Origin: Bacteroidales bacterium
GTDB lineage: Bacteria > Bacteroidota > Bacteroidia > Bacteroidales > Dysgonomonadaceae
NCBI GenBank assembly: GCA_012841425.1
Contig: DUUR01000310.1
Coordinates: forward strand, 1 to 8,102
Length of the DNA: 8,102 nucleotides
Direction of reading: 5' to 3'
Shown one piece after another: positions 5,444 to 8,102 of this stretch. Made by a program: the position numbers and the translations under genes. The notes under the pieces are model-generated. The model saw only the letters and a program-made list of their open reading frames with translations, had not been told where the DNA came from and did not search any database. Positions within the stretch are counted from its first letter, which is position 1. Every line of letters begins with the position of its first letter.

Positions 5444-5829
5444 TAACGTTTCGAGAACTGGAATTTCTTCCTTGCACCTGGCTGACCTGGTTTTTGACGC
5501 TCAACCACTCGTGGGTCGCGTGTAATAAATCCAGCTGCTCTTAGTGCCGATTTGTCTTCAGCATTTATTTTTACTAAAGCGCGAGCAATTCCTAGCCTTA
5601 CAGCTTCCGATTGTCCTTTATAACCACCACCATCAAGATTCACTCTAATGTCGTACTTTTCAGCAACATCAAGCGTATTTAATGGTTGTTTTACAATAAA
5701 CTGAAGAATTGAAGAAGGAAAATAGTCTTCCAGCTCACGTTTATTGATGATTATTTTACCGGTACCCTCAGTCACGAAAACTCTTGCTACAGCTGCTTTG
5801 CGCCTTCCTATTGCATTTACTGTCTCCAT
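5443..5829 (-). CDS. rpsI: 30S ribosomal protein uS9 (128 aa)
   Basis: uS9 sits in the head of the small subunit, and its C-terminal tail reaches the P-site tRNA. The conserved start METVNAIGRRKAAVARVFV, the NLDGGGYKGQSEAVRLGIARAL segment in the middle and the terminal FQFSKR, with the invariant SKR end, are all present. The length is typical. It begins 5 bases after rplM, the classic rplM-rpsI pairing, so the two are translated from one message. Confidence 0.98.
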   Translation of the reverse strand: METVNAIGRRKAAVARVFVTEGTGKIIINKRELEDYFPSSILQFIVKQPLNTLDVAEKYDIRVNLDGGGYKGQSEAVRLGIARALVKINAEDKSALRAAGFITRDPRVVERQKPGQPGARKKFQFSKR

Positions 5830-5834
5830 CTTTA

Positions 5835-6290
5835 TTATTTAAGACTGTTTATATCGATTTTTTTTGGTTTCTGTGCCTGGTGTGGATGCTCGTTACTTGC
5901 ATACACAAACAGGTTATTTAAAATAGCATCGCCTAGTTTATTCTTTGGCAACATTCCTTTTACAGACTTTCTAAAAAGCTTGTCGGAACCTTTTGTCAAC
6001 ATTTCGGCGGGTGTAGTTACCTTTTGTCCTCCCGGATAACCAGAATAGCGGTAGTATTTTCTATCTTCCCACTTATTACCAGTAAGCACTACTTTGTCAG
6101 CATTTAGTATGATTACATTATCGCCACAATCTACGTGTGGAGTAAAGCTGGCTTTATATTTACCTCTAAGCAGTTTTGCTACTTTTGAGCATAGACGACC
6201 TAAAGTCTGTCCGGTGGCATCTATTTCCACCCACTCTTTTTGAGCAGTTTCACTGTTTACAGAAATGGTTTTATAACTTAACGTATCCAT
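5835..6290 (-). CDS. rplM: 50S ribosomal protein uL13 (151 aa)
   Basis: uL13 is an early-assembly large-subunit protein. It starts MDTLSYKTISVNSETAQKEW, with GRLCSKVAKLLRGK at 31-44, PHVDCGDNVIILNADK at 51-66, YSGYPGGQK, the KGMLPKNKLGDAILNNLFVY segment and the phylum-typical ending KIDINSLK. ATG at 6290 matches family starts and has no Shine-Dalgarno site. It is the first gene of the rplM-rpsI-rpsB-tsf unit, transcribed from a near-consensus promoter about 140 bases upstream, leaving an unusually long leader. Confidence 0.98.
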   Translation of the reverse strand: MDTLSYKTISVNSETAQKEWVEIDATGQTLGRLCSKVAKLLRGKYKASFTPHVDCGDNVIILNADKVVLTGNKWEDRKYYRYSGYPGGQKVTTPAEMLTKGSDKLFRKSVKGMLPKNKLGDAILNNLFVYASNEHPHQAQKPKKIDINSLK

Positions 6291-6424
6291 TCTTGATGTT
6301 TATATTTTAATTAGTAAATTAATATGAAGTTGATTATACCTGCTTTATCTCTTGTCTTGCTAAGGGACATAAAGGCAAATAAAAAGCTATAAATCAAACT
6401 CTTAAATGATAAAAACTAATAATC
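6291..6424 (-). promoter_or_regulatory. Long untranslated leader of rplM
   Basis: The distance from the predicted transcription start (about 6424) to the rplM ATG is about 134 nt. The only fold I see by eye is a weak AT stem at 6307-6322 (TTAATT, 4-nt loop, AATTAA). uL13 leaders acting in autoregulation are known in other phyla; here it is only a possibility. Confidence 0.35.
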
Positions 6425-6430
6425 GGACTG

Positions 6431-6461
6431 CAAAGTTACAATAATCCAGCAAATTAGCAAA
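6431..6461 (-). promoter_or_regulatory. Promoter of the rplM-rpsI-rpsB-tsf operon
   Basis: On the minus strand TTTG at 6461-6458 is followed after 19 bases by TAACTTTG at 6438-6431. Both boxes and the spacing match the Bacteroidota primary sigma consensus (TTTG, 19-21 bp, TAnnTTTG). Predicted start of transcription is near 6424. It is the best promoter match in the window. Confidence 0.8.
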
Positions 6462-6510
6462 AAGATTAAGGCAAAATTCTATAGCGAATAATTTATTTTT
6501 TCATTATACC

Positions 6511-6540
6511 AAAAATACAAGACCACTTGTTTGTATTTTT
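6511..6540. terminator. AT-rich hairpin, probable terminator upstream of the ribosomal operon
   Basis: Perfect 10-bp arms (AAAAATACAA at 6511-6520 and TTGTATTTTT at 6531-6540) flank a 10-nt loop. On the plus strand three more Ts follow; on the minus strand the second arm itself ends in five Ts. It lies between the lipoprotein gene and the rplM promoter, so it could stop minus-strand transcripts from entering the ribosomal operon. Confidence 0.5.
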
Positions 6541-6613
6541 TTTGTGTCATCCTGTGTATCGTCCTGATTTTTGTTTATGACAAGGACTAGACAAACTCCA
6601 TAACAGCTACCTA

Positions 6614-6683
6614 CCAACCCCTCACCTACTCCTAACCCTCCTCGAAAATATACGGAGTTAGTTAGGAGTTGGTGAGGCCTTGG
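6614..6683. repeat. Long imperfect inverted repeat, GC-richer than its surroundings
   Basis: Arms of 17 bases at 6620-6636 and 6661-6677 pair with one mismatch. Outside them CCAA at 6614-6617 pairs with TTGG at 6680-6683 across a 2x2 CC/CC internal loop, and inside CTCC at 6638-6641 pairs with GGAG at 6654-6657, leaving a 12-nt loop. The arms are C- and G-rich by strand and stand out from the AT-rich flanks. No U tract follows on the minus strand, so it is a poor terminator for the lipoprotein gene. It looks like a dispersed palindromic (REP- or MITE-like) element, but no second copy is in the window. Confidence 0.65.
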
Positions 6684-6716
6684 CAAAGACTTAGTATGAA
6701 ACTTGTAGTATTAATA

Positions 6717-7349
6717 TTACTTTAAACTTTTAAGATCAATCTCACTATAAACCTTTTCAAGTTCATTTAAGCTCAAGTCCGAACCTTTAAGAGACACAAT
6801 GTATCGATCTGAAACTAAAGTAGTAATTTCAGAATTAACCCAATCATCATATGTATTTTCTGATACCGTAGCCCTGCTACCATTAAATTTTGTAGTTTTA
6901 GTGTAACCGCTTTCGGTCTGTTGCTCAGTTTCCATAGCAAGAGTTATTGCATACATAGCAACCATACTGGCACCCGTTTCACCAGCACCGTCCATAATTG
7001 ACACCGACACACTCTTTCCACCATCATCAGAGTAAGTTGCTTGTCCACTGTTCACCCCCATCATCTGAGCCTCCCCCACCGTAAAACTACTGCGTTTCAT
7101 GCCACCCACCTCTTCAGGAAACATGGCTTTAATCTCATCGTTTGTACGTGGAGTCTCTACAGCCAATCGCTCTTGAACTTTCTCCCAGTCTTTGGCAGCC
7201 TCACCAACTTTATTAAGATTTTTCAATCCTCCTACAGCCTCAGAAATACTCATAGAATCACCATTATCACCCTCCGAAGACTTGTTACCCCCGCATGAAA
7301 TTAGCATACCGCCAATTATCATACCAATAAATAAATATTTTAAATGCAT
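6717..7349 (-). CDS. Predicted lipoprotein of unknown function (210 aa)
   Basis: The N-terminus MHLKYLFIGMIIGGMLISC is a lipoprotein signal peptide: a short basic start, a hydrophobic core and the lipobox LISC with the lipidated Cys at 19, followed by a polar Gly/Ser/Asp linker to about 33. No clear surface-export signal follows the Cys, so a periplasm-facing location is likely. The mature part has an amphipathic helical stretch (about 36-65) and a segment TNDEIKAMFPEEVGGMKRSSF near 69-89. An alternating-strand region then contains GQATYSDDGGKSVSVSIMDG, and a final strand region contains DRYIVSLKG. I recall similar uncharacterised proteins in Bacteroidota but cannot name a family. ATG at 7349 is chosen because the upstream ATG at 7379 would put ten extra residues before the signal peptide. 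The gene is divergent from the next one. Confidence 0.85.
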   Translation of the reverse strand: MHLKYLFIGMIIGGMLISCGGNKSSEGDNGDSMSISEAVGGLKNLNKVGEAAKDWEKVQERLAVETPRTNDEIKAMFPEEVGGMKRSSFTVGEAQMMGVNSGQATYSDDGGKSVSVSIMDGAGETGASMVAMYAITLAMETEQQTESGYTKTTKFNGSRATVSENTYDDWVNSEITTLVSDRYIVSLKGSDLSLNELEKVYSEIDLKSLK

Positions 7350-7521
7350 GAATAGAATGTTTAAATGATTAGCTAACAATTATGATTTAATACACTTATA
7401 AATAAAACATATTTTCACAAATTAAGTTTTACTAATGTGCGAAAACATTTACAATATTTATAATTTCCACTTTTTACTACTACTACATTCTAAAAAACTA
7501 TTACCTTTACAAAAGTAAAAC
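7350..7521. other. Divergent AT-rich intergenic region
   Basis: These 172 bases must hold the starts of both flanking genes. Only near-matches to the -7 box are visible: TACCTTTA at 7502-7509 (plus, one mismatch, no good -33 box, and close to the ATG at 7522) and a TTAATTTG-like site on the minus strand near 7417-7424. Neither is convincing. Confidence 0.4.
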
Positions 7522-8102
7522 ATGGTTATAGAAATGCTTGCAAAACCCTATTTGTTAATTTTAGTCTTACTGCTGTTTACTTCAGCCTCGGCTCAGGAAT
7601 ACCACTGGAAAGTGGGATTAGATTATTTTTTTGATAATACAGAATATAAAAAGTCGTCTTATATAGACTCCGAATCAATGAATGGAGTGTGGCTCACACC
7701 AATGGGCAGCATTTTATGGAACAACGGACACTCTCTTAATGCAGGAGTTAACCTCCTTAAAATTCCGGGCACAGATAAAATGATAGATAAGGCAAAAACC
7801 ATCATCTATTATCAATACAACACATCCAACATACTATTTAGAGCAGGCTCGTTCCCAAAAGATGAGCTGCTTGACAATTACAACAACTTCTTCTTTAAAG
7901 ACTCAATCAATAATTTCATCCCCCAAATGGAAGGAGTTTATTTGAGAATTGGCAATAATAACAACTTCTTTAATGCTTGGTTCGACCGTACAGGCTACGC
8001 AACAGAAAACAGCAGAGAGCACTTCTTCGTGGGCATGTCGGGCAAGGCGTCTAAAGGTATACTGTTTGCCGACTTTCAATCTTATATGTTCCATCTTTCT
8101 AA
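7522..8102 (+). CDS. Secreted, probable outer-membrane beta-barrel protein (partial, first 193 aa)
   Basis: The frame is open from ATG at 7522 to the window end, so the C-terminus is missing. It starts with a type I signal peptide: MVIEMLAKP, a Leu-rich core at 10-19, and the cleavage site SASA|QEY after residue 24. A second start at 7534 (MLAKPY) would give a more usual signal length. The mature part has many aromatic residues in alternating strands (YHWKVGLDYFF, KTIIYYQYN, NILFRAGSF, GVYLRIG, NNFFNAWFD, HFFVGMSGK, LFADFQSYMF), as in outer-membrane barrels. I recall a conserved Bacteroidota family with HSLNAGVNLL- and GSFPKDELL-like segments and no assigned function. It is divergent from the lipoprotein gene. 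No Cys lipobox is present. A barrel fold is inference from the pattern. Confidence 0.8.
   Translation, partial: MVIEMLAKPYLLILVLLLFTSASAQEYHWKVGLDYFFDNTEYKKSSYIDSESMNGVWLTPMGSILWNNGHSLNAGVNLLKIPGTDKMIDKAKTIIYYQYNTSNILFRAGSFPKDELLDNYNNFFFKDSINNFIPQMEGVYLRIGNNNNFFNAWFDRTGYATENSREHFFVGMSGKASKGILFADFQSYMFHLS

Larger units (their letters stand above)
6291..6716. other. 426-base gene-free region between rplM and the lipoprotein gene
   Basis: It holds the rplM leader and promoter, the AT-rich hairpin at 6511-6540 and the inverted repeat at 6614-6683. A 60-codon frame on the minus strand crosses the two repeats but has no protein character I recognise. Confidence 0.7.

Noticed and set aside
6504..6686. 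60-codon minus-strand frame across the hairpin and palindrome
   Set aside because: Its sequence is produced by the repeats (for example DDTQDDT), it has no homologue I recognise and no start signal.
7041..7298. Plus-strand frame antisense to the lipoprotein gene
   Set aside because: It is a shadow; the minus-strand product has a clear lipoprotein signal peptide.
7903..8094. Minus-strand frame antisense to the secreted protein gene
   Set aside because: The plus-strand frame has a signal peptide and barrel-like pattern and runs through the whole segment.
1..8102. CRISPR array, tRNA, rRNA, insertion sequence or defence system
   Set aside because: No regularly spaced direct repeats, no tRNA or rRNA sequence and no transposase, nuclease-toxin or phage-type genes were seen; the window is core genome.

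Overview
This AT-rich window carries core housekeeping genes of a member of the Bacteroidota, most likely order Bacteroidales. The evidence is the gene set and order (RNase G, HU, ssb, gldE, phosphopantetheinyl transferase, then rplM-rpsI-rpsB-tsf), the near absence of Shine-Dalgarno sites, and upstream elements fitting the Bacteroidota sigma factor consensus (TTTG, 19-21 bp, TAnnTTTG). The genus cannot be fixed from the sequence alone.

Region 1 (1-822, minus strand): an HU-family nucleoid protein gene, a 30-codon very basic gene resembling the AURKAIP1/COX24 (bS22/mS38-like) ribosomal proteins, and the first 83 codons of ribonuclease G/E, which runs off the left edge. Three hairpins fill the 168-base gap before the RNase gene. 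Region 2 (823-1103): a divergent promoter region for HU and ssb. Region 3 (1104-3524, plus strand): a tight operon of ssb, a GldE/CorC-like CBS membrane protein with a TTG start, and an Sfp-type phosphopantetheinyl transferase.

Region 4 (3491-6465, minus strand): the ribosomal operon rplM-rpsI-rpsB-tsf. It has a near-consensus promoter, a leader of about 130 nt, a hairpin pair plus a 189-base gap between rpsI and rpsB, and a strong terminator whose stem lies inside the end of the convergent phosphopantetheinyl transferase gene. Region 5 (6491-8102): a gene-poor stretch with a terminator-like hairpin and an unusual GC-richer inverted repeat, a predicted lipoprotein gene (minus), and a divergent gene for a secreted, probably outer-membrane protein cut by the right edge.

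The genes serve translation, mRNA turnover, nucleoid and ssDNA maintenance, and envelope functions. I see no CRISPR array, insertion sequence, phage gene, rRNA, tRNA or defence island. The parts not explained by known genes are the RNA-level signals: the RNase G leader, the rpsB leader with a 27-codon upstream ORF, the single Shine-Dalgarno site, and the 6614-6683 inverted repeat.
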